Source: a virus. From it: a DNA stretch of 22,012 nucleotides. Positions within the stretch are counted from its first letter, which is position 1; each line of letters opens with the position of its first letter. The notes under the pieces are model-generated. The model worked only from the letters and a program-made list of their open reading frames with translations, had not been told where the DNA came from and did not search any database. Below are positions 6,274 through 12,514 of this stretch, one piece after another. A program made the translations under genes and the position numbers. The stretch spans positions 1 through 22,012 of IMG/VR virus record IMGVR_UViG_3300038426_000068, one strand, 5' to 3'.

Positions 6274-7106
6274 TCTTCCTCCGGCATTTCCATACTAGCT
6301 TCACTTAAAGCGCTTTCTTCCTCTTCTGGTGATAGTTCGCTTTCCCCTTCTTCTAATGCTCCAGTTGAGTATTCCAAGACGCACATACAATTCACGGTTT
6401 CGGCTGCTGGGCCGCTTGGATCACAAGGATACTCCAGATCACCGTCTTCAAATTCAAACGAGTCATTTATCCCCACTTCTGTGCCATCCATATCTTCATG
6501 AGTCGGGCGCGGGTTCGAGCTGGTTGTCCGCCACGTTTTAGTTGCTCCATCAGGAAGCGAGTCTTTAGCTGTTTCATTACTCGCATAATTGAATGCGCCC
6601 CCTGTCTCGGTCCTTACAATAGTGGCGGCACGACCGTCGCTCATGTTATCAAAGTCATCACTTAGGTTAGAAGCCATTTCATCGGTGCTCAGTCCTTCCG
6701 AGACTCCGCTGCGGATCGTATTTGCTAACCATTCTTGATCTGTATCAGTAATCCCGTTGATCTTAGTTCCTGCGTGCTGATCCAACCATTTATCGGCGTA
6801 ATCCTGATAGTCTTTTCGTATATCTTCTGACTTTTTGAGCCCATGCAATTCCTTAACAAACGCTTCTCCTTCCTCAGCTCCGTTCAGCCATACTTTCTTT
6901 AGTGCAGGTAGCCAAAGCGGTTTAATGTTGACTTTGAAAAATAGAGGCAAACCGATTATCGCCGTCTTAGATGGGCTTGAACGGATGTATCTCAAGATAA
7001 GGGGCTTTTGCTTCTTATATACTCCTCGGATAAGGTACTCGTTACGCTTTAACAGTAGTCGCATGGTCAGCTTATGCCGGTGAATCAGGTTAGTTTTGTT
7101 TACCAT
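6270..7106 (-). CDS. MuF / SPP1 gp7-type head morphogenesis protein
   Basis: Minor head protein. The C-terminal third has the MuF signature: ATIVRTETGGAFNYASNETA, KTWRTTSSNPRPTHEDMDGTEVGINDSFEF, then YPCDPSGPAAETVNCMC, corresponding to the family's R-TE...N...W...PR..H...G...YP.DP...NC.C pattern. The upstream part is basic and helical, as in other members (278 residues in all). ATG 7106 is chosen; 7136 is possible, and neither has a strong ribosome site. The tail MPEEE is encoded by the next ribosome site. MuF genes usually follow the portal gene, whereas here it sits among tiny accessory genes upstream of terminase. Confidence 0.85.
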   Translation of the reverse strand: MVNKTNLIHRHKLTMRLLLKRNEYLIRGVYKKQKPLILRYIRSSPSKTAIIGLPLFFKVNIKPLWLPALKKVWLNGAEEGEAFVKELHGLKKSEDIRKDYQDYADKWLDQHAGTKINGITDTDQEWLANTIRSGVSEGLSTDEMASNLSDDFDNMSDGRAATIVRTETGGAFNYASNETAKDSLPDGATKTWRTTSSNPRPTHEDMDGTEVGINDSFEFEDGDLEYPCDPSGPAAETVNCMCVLEYSTGALEEGESELSPEEEESALSEASMEMPEEE

Positions 7107-7249
7107 CTCAATAAAACCACTATAGCCAAGAACCAAAGAACACAGATCGCAAAGCTAGTTGCATGGTCCCTTTTAGCGTTCCTGTGCCTGAAGCAGTAGG
7201 ACCTGTAGCCTTTCGGAATTAACTTGTTTAGTTTAGATTCTCTGGTCAT
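7100..7249 (-). CDS. small protein with C-terminal membrane helix (49 aa)
   Basis: MTRESKLNKLIPKGYRSYCFRHRNAKRDH is strongly basic; SFAICVLWFLAIVVLLRW is a single membrane helix at the C-terminus. Starts ATG 7249 in a consensus junction (GAGGCTGAAAAATGACC), overlaps the MuF start by 7 nt. A membrane-anchored basic peptide could fit a host-membrane or lysis role, but this is unproven. Confidence 0.65.
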   Translation of the reverse strand: MTRESKLNKLIPKGYRSYCFRHRNAKRDHATSFAICVLWFLAIVVLLRW

Positions 7250-7252
7250 TTT

Positions 7253-7459
7253 TCAGCCTCCTTTTGGGTACGGTTCCCCATTTTCCATGAGCCATTCTTT
7301 GTTTTTGCGACTTTCCACAAACCGATCCCCATTATAGATTGTATATGTCACAGTATAACCACGATCTGCCAGCTCATCAGCGACTATTTGAACCACCGAC
7401 AGCAATTTACCTGTTAAATACATATAGCCGTCGTTTATCTTTTTTGTATTAATCATCAT
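7253..7459 (-). CDS. hypothetical protein (68 aa)
   Basis: Begins MMINTKKINDGYMYLTGKLLSVVQIVADELADRGYTVTYTIYNGDRF and ends PYPKGG; a mixed alpha/beta fold is likely. Start is ATG 7459 or 7456, overlapping the upstream gene; GGAGG lies 12 nt upstream. Stops 3 nt before the next ATG. Not recognised. Confidence 0.7.
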   Translation of the reverse strand: MMINTKKINDGYMYLTGKLLSVVQIVADELADRGYTVTYTIYNGDRFVESRKNKEWLMENGEPYPKGG

Positions 7460-7676
7460 TTTCAGCAGCCTCCTTTTGCTTTGTAATCGAAAGAATGCGA
7501 TGCCACGGAACGAACATCTCCCCCTCGTCCTCAAATGCTACCCCTGAACAATCTACATCTAAAAGCTTGGCCTTAAAAGCGTCGATGCCAGAGCCGCCGT
7601 ACCAATAGTTCAAGCTTATCATGGTGATTTTTACTTGTTCTCCGATCCTGCTTTCGAGCCATTTATAGATCGTCAT
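7449..7676 (-). CDS. small beta-barrel protein, possibly Sm-like (75 aa)
   Basis: MTIYKWLESRIGEQVKITMISLNYWYGGSGIDAFKAKLLDVDCSGVAFEDEGEMFVPWHRILSITKQ. An initial helix followed by about five strands with the pattern G-VKI....F.A.L..VD..GV..E.....VPW.RI..I resembles Sm/LSm or related small-barrel proteins. That is structural-pattern inference only. Starts ATG 7676 in a consensus junction. If correct it would be an RNA-binding protein. Confidence 0.65.
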   Translation of the reverse strand: MTIYKWLESRIGEQVKITMISLNYWYGGSGIDAFKAKLLDVDCSGVAFEDEGEMFVPWHRILSITKQKEAAENDD

Positions 7677-7873
7677 TTTTCAGCCTCATATCTATGTTCT
7701 ATGCTGCTGACACTACCATCTTTGTCATACTTCACGATAACATCAGGTATGCCCAACAGCTCATTTTTTAGTAAAAGGTCTGAAAATTTGTGTAGACAAT
7801 CCAGCCAGCCACGTTGATAACCTATATGGTATGCTCTACTACTCATGTAATCGATAGCACTTTCGTCAGTCAT
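7673..7873 (-). CDS. hypothetical protein (66 aa)
   Basis: MTDESAIDYMSSRAYHIGYQRGWLDCLHKFSDLLLKNELLGIPDVIVKYDKDGSVSSIEHRYEAEK. Predicted helix followed by a beta hairpin, soluble. The final EAEK is encoded by the next junction and TGA overlaps the next ATG. ATG 7873 overlaps the preceding gene's end by 8 nt. No family recognised. Confidence 0.7.
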   Translation of the reverse strand: MTDESAIDYMSSRAYHIGYQRGWLDCLHKFSDLLLKNELLGIPDVIVKYDKDGSVSSIEHRYEAEK

Positions 7874-8063
7874 CTCTTACCTCTGTCAGGTCATTTAACA
7901 TCTTCAAAACACCCCAGCCCCGCGCCAGTTTCTTTGGATCATCGCCGTAGGACGGACACGCCTCTTTAAACGCGCTTAAGGTTTCGCCGGTGTCTCTACA
8001 GCGAATTTGCAAATCCCTCAGCGTGTAGGCGCGTTTGCATGTGTGACAACGCTTTATGGGCAT
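7866..8063 (-). CDS. Cys-containing protein, possible zinc binding (65 aa)
   Basis: MPIKRCHTCKRAYTLRDLQIRCRDTGETLSAFKEACPSYGDDPKKLARGW. CHTC plus two further cysteines (IRC, EACPSY) suggest a zinc knuckle. ATG 8063 overlaps the stop of the previous gene; ATG 8081 would add MRLLRT. Neither has a clear ribosome site. Function unknown. Confidence 0.65.
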   Translation of the reverse strand: MPIKRCHTCKRAYTLRDLQIRCRDTGETLSAFKEACPSYGDDPKKLARGWGVLKMLNDLTEVRDD

Positions 8064-8188
8064 GGTTCGTAAAAGTCGCATAGAGGTGGGGGGCCTATCA
8101 TAAGGTCAGGTATTCTACAGCCCTTTTTTTCGCAGAAACGATACGTTTCTCGTTCCTTAGCGTTTGAGCAACTGTCGCATGGATTCAT
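8054..8188 (-). CDS. Cys-rich microprotein (44 aa)
   Basis: MNPCDSCSNAKERETYRFCEKKGCRIPDLMIGPPPLCDFYEPCP: six cysteines in 44 residues (CDSC, C-x4-C, C-x5-C). ATG 8188 follows GAGAAAAA. It overlaps the next gene by 10 nt. Metal binding is likely; function unknown. Confidence 0.65.
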   Translation of the reverse strand: MNPCDSCSNAKERETYRFCEKKGCRIPDLMIGPPPLCDFYEPCP

Positions 8189-8343
8189 TTTTTCTCATTG
8201 CCTTGTTCTGCCCTGCCGACTCTCATGAACGCCTCACGACAGGCCAAGTGAATATGGTACGGCATCGCGTCTCTTACCCCTGTAAGGTGAGACTCACGCG
8301 ATTTAATCTCTCTACCGCACTGGTCACAGAACATTTCAGTCAT
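8185..8343 (-). CDS. zinc-finger-like microprotein (52 aa)
   Basis: MTEMFCDQCGREIKSRESHLTGVRDAMPYHIHLACREAFMRVG: CDQC plus HIHLAC give a plausible CCHC zinc site followed by a helix. Starts ATG 8343 (GAGGTGGAAAAATGAC) and overlaps both neighbours by 4 nt. Function unknown. Confidence 0.7.
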   Translation of the reverse strand: MTEMFCDQCGREIKSRESHLTGVRDAMPYHIHLACREAFMRVGRAEQGNEKK

Positions 8344-8444
8344 TTTTCCACCTCTTTTTTATCCTTCTTTTTTAGACTACATAACCAGGGTTCACTATCT
8401 ATGCAACGATACGGACACTGCAAGCAAACTGATTCAAAGGTCAT
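8340..8444 (-). CDS. Cys-rich microprotein (34 aa)
   Basis: Starts MTFESVCLQCPYRCIDSEPW and ends LCSLKKKDKKEVEK. Four cysteines (CLQC, YRC, LC) and a lysine-rich tail. Its first five codons match the next upstream gene (start 8611). Reality is supported by a perfect junction on both sides. Very short, so the call depends on that context. Confidence 0.55.
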   Translation of the reverse strand: MTFESVCLQCPYRCIDSEPWLCSLKKKDKKEVEK

Positions 8445-8611
8445 TTTTCGGCCTCTTTTTCAGGTAAAACAAAGCGGTCGTAACTCCCATCCATCATTTT
8501 AAGAGTAATTTTATATGTACCGTCATTTTGGCGTCTAATCCAGCTTTGTGTATATGTATAATCTTCCCACTCAAGGCAATCTAAAACATCACTGAATGAT
8601 TCAAAGGTCAT
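8441..8611 (-). CDS. hypothetical protein (56 aa)
   Basis: Begins MTFESFSDVLDCLEWEDYTYTQSWIRR, then DGTYKITLKMMDGSYDRFVLPEKEAEK, a helix followed by a beta hairpin. ATG 8611 has a complete GGAGG site. It shares the opening codons for MTFES with its neighbour at 8444. Ends -EAEK in the junction. No family recognised. Confidence 0.7.
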   Translation of the reverse strand: MTFESFSDVLDCLEWEDYTYTQSWIRRQNDGTYKITLKMMDGSYDRFVLPEKEAEK

Positions 8612-8628
8612 TTTTAACCTCCTTTTAA

Positions 8629-8733
8629 TTATTCAAATATGTAAGATGCACGTACCCCCCAAAGCCACAATGTTATGAGTGTGATGGATGTACCAACAAT
8701 AGCTCCAGTAAAGAACGATACGATGTCAGTCAT
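8629..8733 (-). CDS. single-pass membrane microprotein (34 aa)
   Basis: MTDIVSFFTGAIVGTSITLI then TLWLWGVRASYIFE: almost wholly one membrane helix. ATG 8733 lies in a consensus junction (GAGGCTGAAAAATGAC) and overlaps the HTH gene's end by 8 nt. Very short; supported by context and composition. Confidence 0.5.
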   Translation of the reverse strand: MTDIVSFFTGAIVGTSITLITLWLWGVRASYIFE

Positions 8734-8938
8734 TTTTCAGCCTCTTAAGATAATACAATACCTTTCTACCGTCGTGGGGGGGCTGCAATCTAGCAACTAA
8801 GCCTTCCTGACGGAGCTTTTTCAAATAGCGTAATGTTGCTGTATGTGACGTCTCTGTTGCTTTTGCTAGCTCTCTGGAAGTGCAGGGGGTGATTTGTTCC
8901 ATTGCTGTTAAGTAGAGTTCTGGTGAGAAATGGGTCAT
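8726..8938 (-). CDS. winged-helix/HTH DNA-binding protein (70 aa)
   Basis: MTHFSPELYLTAMEQITPCTSRELAKATETSHTATLRYLKKLRQEGLVARLQPPHDGRKVLYYLKRLKND. The helix-turn-helix (CTSRELAKATETSHTATLRYLKKLRQEGLV) plus a wing (DGRKVLYYL) matches ArsR/MarR-type winged helices reduced to the DNA-binding core. ATG 8938 overlaps the methyltransferase stop (ATGA), so the pair may be co-regulated. Its tail LKND is the junction read in a second frame. Probable transcription regulator; target unknown. Confidence 0.8.
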   Translation of the reverse strand: MTHFSPELYLTAMEQITPCTSRELAKATETSHTATLRYLKKLRQEGLVARLQPPHDGRKVLYYLKRLKND

Positions 8939-9654
8939 TGTAGCAATAAGCCCCCTATGTACTGAGTGTATGCTGGCGGTACGGCCTGTGTTAGGTCATA
9001 TTTGTTTTTCGCAAGCGTCTGATGCTTATTCATCCAATGGATGCCCATAGAATCGCACCAATAAAGAAACTTTGCAGCGCCAATTTTCCCGCTAGTTTTT
9101 ACTAAATATGGCTCTATCTTCTTTTTTTCTGATTGAGCATACATGTTAAAATAGTCCCTGTCGGTATTGCTCCCATAACCATCTCCACTGATGACGCAAG
9201 CGTAATTACCGTCATAAGCGAAGCCATTATGCCTACACGGCCCTGGCGGATAAATCCATATACTGCTTTCAAAATATCTGTGACGTATAACATTGAGGGC
9301 AAACATAGTGCCGCATAACACGGTTCTCTGCATTTTTGCCCCTACCACATTTTCTATAACGTAATCGATGTCTGTTCTAATCAGCAACTCACGAGTTTTG
9401 CCTAATAGGTCAGGGTAGTTCTTGGCTTTCGCATTTGCTCGACAGCGACTATATGCCTGACACGGCGGACTAGCGTGGATAATATCAAATTCTTTTATAA
9501 AATCGGGATCTAAATCAAACACATCCGATTCAATGAACTCAAAGGGATAATTAGGCTGTTCCTTAATGTCAACGCCTATAACGTCAAAGCCCGCTCTGTG
9601 GTAGCCCGTTGCCGCCCCCCCTGCACCACAAAAGAGATCCAACAATCGCTTCAT
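8935..9654 (-). CDS. DNA (cytosine-5) methyltransferase
   Basis: Transfers methyl from SAM to cytosine C5. Motif I DLFCGAGGAATGYHRAGF (6-23), motif IV ASPPCQAYS with catalytic C65, motif VI ENV (101-103), motif VIII RHRYFE (124-129), and motif X-like YTQYIGGLLL at the C-terminus are all present. At 239 residues it is compact, with a short target-recognition region, as in phage enzymes. No restriction enzyme is adjacent, so it is an orphan enzyme probably protecting viral DNA or marking it. It overlaps a coiled-coil gene upstream and an HTH gene downstream, both by 4 nt. Confidence 0.95.
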   Translation of the reverse strand: MKRLLDLFCGAGGAATGYHRAGFDVIGVDIKEQPNYPFEFIESDVFDLDPDFIKEFDIIHASPPCQAYSRCRANAKAKNYPDLLGKTRELLIRTDIDYVIENVVGAKMQRTVLCGTMFALNVIRHRYFESSIWIYPPGPCRHNGFAYDGNYACVISGDGYGSNTDRDYFNMYAQSEKKKIEPYLVKTSGKIGAAKFLYWCDSMGIHWMNKHQTLAKNKYDLTQAVPPAYTQYIGGLLLQ

Positions 9655-9848
9655 TCAGGATCCAACCGCTTTCTAAGATCCCGGTTCTCTTCTTCAACAC
9701 GCAACACTCTTTGCTCCACGCTCCTGAGTTTAGCGCGGGTCTTTTGTGCTGTGCTAACTGCCTCGATTGCTGTTACCTCATTTTTCATGAGTACTTCCCA
9801 GAGTGTGTCTAACTCGTCGATAAGTCGCTCCGTTCGTTTGTCATTCAT
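9651..9848 (-). CDS. coiled-coil protein (65 aa)
   Basis: MNDKRTERLIDELDTLWEVLMKNEVTAIEAVSTAQKTRAKLRSVEQRVLRVEEENRDLRKRLDPE: heptad-like hydrophobic spacing over nearly the full length. ATG 9848 follows AAGGCGAAG. Its TGA overlaps the methyltransferase ATG, so it is translationally coupled to it. A scaffold or dimerisation role is possible; no family. Confidence 0.7.
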   Translation of the reverse strand: MNDKRTERLIDELDTLWEVLMKNEVTAIEAVSTAQKTRAKLRSVEQRVLRVEEENRDLRKRLDPE

Positions 9849-9865
9849 CTTCGCCTTGATACCTT

Positions 9866-10150
9866 TTAGCCATAACCAATATCTACTTGAGACGGTTCTT
9901 GGGGACCTTCTTTCATTTCGCGTAGCTTTAGCTGGATCATAAGCGCTTGCTCAAACCATCGTAAATATTCCTGGTAGTCCTCGCGCATTTTTACCATTGT
10001 CGGATCGTTGTCGAGTATTCCTCGTCGATGCAGGATGTTCAAGAGCGTAGCAAGTCCAGAAACGATTCCCTGACAAGACATTACCATGATAGCCGCTATG
10101 TCCTCGCCGTTAAATGTGATTTCGACCTCTTCAAGTTCTAATTCAGTCAT
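9866..10150 (-). CDS. hypothetical protein (94 aa)
   Basis: MTELELEEVEITFNGEDIAAIMVMSCQGIVSGLATLLNILHRRGILDNDPTMVKMREDYQEYLRWFEQALMIQLKLREMKEG: acidic start followed by helices, soluble. Starts ATG 10150 in a GAGGTGTTAAATGACTGA junction, overlapping the upstream gene by 8 nt. Not recognised. Confidence 0.75.
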   Translation of the reverse strand: MTELELEEVEITFNGEDIAAIMVMSCQGIVSGLATLLNILHRRGILDNDPTMVKMREDYQEYLRWFEQALMIQLKLREMKEGPQEPSQVDIGYG

Positions 10151-10373
10151 TTAACACCTCTTCAGAGTGATGTTTCGCCTTTCTCGCCAGCTCCTGCCGT
10201 TCCATTTTCATCTTCAGTGAGCATTCATGTGAGCAATATATCTGCCTCGCCACTGCTCCACGTCTTCTTACCCTTGCTTTGCCTACGTATTCGCTAAGTT
10301 GGGTTCTAAACTCCTTTCTACAGTCGGGGTTCTGACAGATTCGCGGTTCGGTGAATAGATCGGTGCTATACAT
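10143..10373 (-). CDS. zinc-finger protein (76 aa)
   Basis: MYSTDLFTEPRICQNPDCRKEFRTQLSEYVGKARVRRRGAVARQIYCSHECSLKMKMER. C-x4-C and C-x3-C flank a basic linker, as in small viral zinc fingers (treble-clef or MYM-like). ATG 10373 with AGGAAG upstream is preferred to the longer frame from 10460, which runs inside the previous gene. Ends -EVLND by reading through the junction. Nucleic-acid binding is likely. Confidence 0.8.
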   Translation of the reverse strand: MYSTDLFTEPRICQNPDCRKEFRTQLSEYVGKARVRRRGAVARQIYCSHECSLKMKMERQELARKAKHHSEEVLND

Positions 10374-10383
10374 CTTCCTTTTA

Positions 10384-10743
10384 CTATCTCGCTGACCAAC
10401 TAAGTGAAAAGATGCCGTCTTCTGAGACTTTAAACGACTTTTCTGGTAGACCCAACTCACTAGCTTTTATTCTTTCCGCCTCCATTCCCGGTGTGCGGTG
10501 CTCTCCTTGTTTGGTAAACATCCAGAATTCATCGCAGTGCTCAAGCATATTCATCCCAAGAGTTATACCAAGAAGCCTCGCTGCATCGTCGTTATCATCC
10601 AAAAACTGTGTGTAGAACAGATGAGCAGCATAGACATTATGCCCACGTCCTAAAACATACTTGCAACATTTTTTCGCAAATTCGATATTGGCGGCATGAT
10701 CTCCCCTAAATGGTGATGCCATAAAAATCAGCTTTTGAGTCAT
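10384..10743 (-). CDS. DUF4406-like protein (nucleoside 2-deoxyribosyltransferase superfamily)
   Basis: 119 residues: KLIFMASPFRGDHAANIEFAKKCCKYVLGRGHNVYAAHLFYTQFLDDNDDAARLLGITLGMNMLEHCDEFWMF...GMEAERIKASELGLP. The N-terminal ASPFRGD, the central AHLFYTQFLDD and the C-terminal GMEAE match DUF4406/nucleoside deoxyribosyltransferase-like proteins common in tailed phages. These may act on nucleosides, but enzymatic activity is not established for most. Start ATG 10743 follows GTAGATGAAAA, with GGAG further upstream. Role: perhaps nucleotide salvage or modification. Confidence 0.85.
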   Translation of the reverse strand: MTQKLIFMASPFRGDHAANIEFAKKCCKYVLGRGHNVYAAHLFYTQFLDDNDDAARLLGITLGMNMLEHCDEFWMFTKQGEHRTPGMEAERIKASELGLPEKSFKVSEDGIFSLSWSAR

Positions 10744-10750
10744 TTTTCAT

Positions 10751-10924
10751 CTACTCCTTGCAGTACGTTATTATATCCTCAAACTCATCCACAAAGTCGC
10801 GCTTGATATGTACGTGCTTACCGCCCCGCTTTTTGATTAGTGCATCTGCACATATCGTACAATACTTTGCATGGGGTTGTCGTCCGTATATTATGATTCC
10901 ACATATCTTGCAGTTTTTGTGCAT
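10751..10924 (-). CDS. zinc-ribbon microprotein (57 aa)
   Basis: MHKNCKICGIIIYGRQPHAKYCTICADALIKKRGGKHVHIKRDFVDEFEDIITYCKE: CKIC and CTIC, 14 residues apart, form a zinc ribbon resembling the ends of viral zinc fingers with a following helix. No strong ribosome site upstream of ATG 10924. Stops with TAG 8 nt before the next start. Function unknown. Confidence 0.75.
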   Translation of the reverse strand: MHKNCKICGIIIYGRQPHAKYCTICADALIKKRGGKHVHIKRDFVDEFEDIITYCKE

Positions 10925-11089
10925 TTTTGTTCTAAGCTACCTAACGGCAAAGCGGGCGCAGCGGCACATCTCTAACGGTTTCGAGGTTTCGAGGTGACAA
11001 AATGGCCGAATGTAGTAGGCTCCATGCTAAAAGCCTTGTACCGCTACGCTTTCCGCGCCTTATCTTTTTAATTCACCTTCATTTTTACC
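10925..11089. other. 165-nt gap without a convincing gene
   Basis: The only sizeable gap inside the small-gene array. On the minus strand it opens with an array-like junction (TGAGGTAAAAATG) followed by only four codons, MKVN, and a stop, then short frames of at most 17 codons. It is richer in G+C than its surroundings and has a tandem TTTCGAGG repeat (around 10979-10994). Likely a decayed gene; an RNA element cannot be excluded. Confidence 0.4.
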
Positions 11090-11443
11090 TCAAAATTGCT
11101 TCCATTTCGGTCTTGATTTGATTCGCTTATTCCACTCGGCTGCGTCTTCTACTACATGCTCGTTATAGCTGGCCCACTGATTTAAATGACCAAACGTCAG
11201 ATGATGATTCCCGGGGCCCTCGCATAAGGTAATCAAGTTGCTCTCATCCATTTCAAGCTCTCTAAACCACTGATACGGAGCAATGTGATGAGCAGCTAAC
11301 CGCTTAGTAGAGTCACACACTGCACATGATGGGTTCATTTTTAAGAACCTCCTCCGTAGTTTCGGCCAGTCAGGGTTTCGCGTGTATGTAGAGAGAAGCA
11401 GTCTGCCGCTCAATATATCACTTAATCCAGCACTTACGTTCAT
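11090..11443 (-). CDS. HNH endonuclease
   Basis: 117 residues with the HNH fold: structural cysteines C40/C43 (CAVC) and C74, catalytic AHH (51-53), N69 and H80/H81. The segment YTRNPDWPKLRRRFLKMNPSCAVC is typical of phage HNH proteins, which often assist terminase packaging or act as free-standing homing nucleases. ATG 11443 overlaps the upstream gene by 26 nt and has no clear ribosome site, so the start is uncertain by a few residues. Confidence 0.9.
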   Translation of the reverse strand: MNVSAGLSDILSGRLLLSTYTRNPDWPKLRRRFLKMNPSCAVCDSTKRLAAHHIAPYQWFRELEMDESNLITLCEGPGNHHLTFGHLNQWASYNEHVVEDAAEWNKRIKSRPKWKQF

Positions 11444-11672
11444 ACCAAACTTTCTCGGTTCTGATGAATTTTTCCGCCTCGAGTGTTCGAATCCTGTGAT
11501 ATAACATTGGTTGCTTTAGATTAGGAAACCGACCAAGCTTTAGGCACATCCAGACCATTTTCACGTTAGAGCCTGGCCGGTCGCGGAGGCAGTCAAGTAT
11601 TGCTTGATCCAATAGATCAAGTTCGCCTTCTGTTCGCCAGTCACGGTACTTGGATGTCTGTCTCTTGAGCAA
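11418..11672 (-). CDS. small winged-helix-like DNA-binding protein (84 aa)
   Basis: LDLLDQAILDCLRDRPGSNVKMVWMCLKLGRFPNLKQPMLYHRIRTLEAEKFIRTEKVWYERKCWIK resembles a winged helix: helix, HTH with recognition helix (MLYHRIRTLEAEKFI), then a wing. Start is TTG 11672, chosen because GGAGG lies 8 nt upstream. Overlaps both neighbours (32 and 26 nt). Probable regulator; the fold assignment is by pattern. Confidence 0.65.
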   Translation of the reverse strand: MLKRQTSKYRDWRTEGELDLLDQAILDCLRDRPGSNVKMVWMCLKLGRFPNLKQPMLYHRIRTLEAEKFIRTEKVWYERKCWIK

Positions 11673-11874
11673 TGTGTTCCTCCTCGCTAAGCATTTTCAT
11701 TATTTTCAGTCGAACAGCGCCATACGCTTGAATCATTCCACCATGTAATGCTCTCACTACAGCCTGTTCCTTTGGATCGGAATACTTTTCTGCGTCTTTG
11801 TTACTTACCGCCTCGATTTGCTTTTGATCTATCCATTCATGTAGCTCACGGATAAACTGGTCTCTTGATCGCAT
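11641..11874 (-). CDS. hypothetical helical protein (77 aa)
   Basis: MRSRDQFIRELHEWIDQKQIEAVSNKDAEKYSDPKEQAVVRALHGGMIQAYGAVRLKIMKMLSEEEHIAQETDIQVP. All-helical and soluble. ATG 11874 has GGAGGATC 6-13 nt upstream. Overlaps the next gene by 32 nt and the preceding by 29 nt. Not recognised. Confidence 0.7.
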   Translation of the reverse strand: MRSRDQFIRELHEWIDQKQIEAVSNKDAEKYSDPKEQAVVRALHGGMIQAYGAVRLKIMKMLSEEEHIAQETDIQVP

Positions 11875-12049
11875 GCTGATCCTCCTCGATGTCTTTGATG
11901 TTAATCCGAATTAATCCATCTTGGATCAAGCTTCGTATGGCTTCGATCTGCCTTAGATGTTCTTTAGTATCGTTTTCAAGATGAGTAATTGCTTCCCAGA
12001 TAGCATCAAATTCATCGGTAGTATTTTGATGTACTAAATTATGGTTCAT
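11846..12049 (-). CDS. coiled-coil protein (67 aa)
   Basis: MNHNLVHQNTTDEFDAIWEAITHLENDTKEHLRQIEAIRSLIQDGLIRINIKDIEEDQHAIKRPVYP: one amphipathic helix with heptad spacing, then a short extended tail. Starts ATG 12049 in a standard junction (GAGGGCTGAAAAATGA). Function unknown. Confidence 0.7.
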   Translation of the reverse strand: MNHNLVHQNTTDEFDAIWEAITHLENDTKEHLRQIEAIRSLIQDGLIRINIKDIEEDQHAIKRPVYP

Positions 12050-12052
12050 TTT

Positions 12053-12211
12053 TCAGCCCTCTTTATTCCATGTATCGTACATTGGCTTTTTTGACGCTAA
12101 ATCTTGAAAAAGACTCCTTGCGAGCCCTTGAAGATCCTTGTAATGATAAAACTCGTTGTAGTCTTGTTTTACTGTTACGCTGATGTTACCTTTTTTTAGT
12201 GTTATTTCCAT
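12053..12211 (-). CDS. hypothetical protein (52 aa)
   Basis: MEITLKKGNISVTVKQDYNEFYHYKDLQGLARSLFQDLASKKPMYDTWNKEG: a beta hairpin followed by a helix. ATG 12211 with GGTGGGGG upstream is preferred over the longer frame to 12313, which overlaps the previous gene. Ends GGC TGA within the next junction. No family. Confidence 0.7.
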   Translation of the reverse strand: MEITLKKGNISVTVKQDYNEFYHYKDLQGLARSLFQDLASKKPMYDTWNKEG

Positions 12212-12375
12212 ATTACCCCCACCTTGATAATCAAACTCAAGCCATACAAGATTATGACCGTCGCTATTCCGTTGAGCAGCAGGAACCAGTACAGCTTTGC
12301 TATAACCATCCAAGAGTCTTTAAAGACCCTACCTCCGGGAACTTTGACTCTGGTAGTCTTGATATTAACAGGCAT
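12202..12375 (-). CDS. small membrane protein (57 aa)
   Basis: MPVNIKTTRVKVPGGRVFKDSWMVIAKLYWFLLLNGIATVIILYGLSLIIKVGVIWK: basic N-terminus followed by one long or two short hydrophobic helices. ATG 12375 follows GGGGGGCTAGAG inside the end of the preceding Cys-rich gene. Function unknown. Confidence 0.65.
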   Translation of the reverse strand: MPVNIKTTRVKVPGGRVFKDSWMVIAKLYWFLLLNGIATVIILYGLSLIIKVGVIWK

Positions 12376-12514
12376 CTCTAGCCCCCCACTGACCGCAGGA
12401 GTGGTCCTTCTCAAAATAAGCACGCTGCGGGATACACCAGCGGTGCGGAGCGTAGCTATCTGAGCCACGCACGTTGATGCAGGTGTCGCACCTTTTTTCG
12501 GTCTTCTCAACCAT
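12365..12514 (-). CDS. Cys-rich microprotein (49 aa)
   Basis: MVEKTEKRCDTCINVRGSDSYAPHRWCIPQRAYFEKDHSCGQWGARDAC: CDTC, HRWC, HSC and a final C, a pattern suggesting a compact zinc-binding fold, like several phage Cys-rich proteins. ATG 12514 overlaps the upstream stop by 1 nt (TGATG); GGGGGTG lies upstream. Overlaps the next gene by 11 nt. Function unknown. Confidence 0.65.
   Translation of the reverse strand: MVEKTEKRCDTCINVRGSDSYAPHRWCIPQRAYFEKDHSCGQWGARDAC

Noticed and set aside
8164-8502. Plus-strand ORF of 112 codons
   Set aside because: Runs opposite four consecutive short minus-strand genes that all have consensus junctions and Cys patterns; no ribosome site of its own.
8935-9654. 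Restriction-modification system
   Set aside because: Methyltransferase is clear, but neighbours are a coiled-coil protein and an HTH protein. The HNH gene 1.4 kb away is of the packaging/homing type, so pairing is unsupported.
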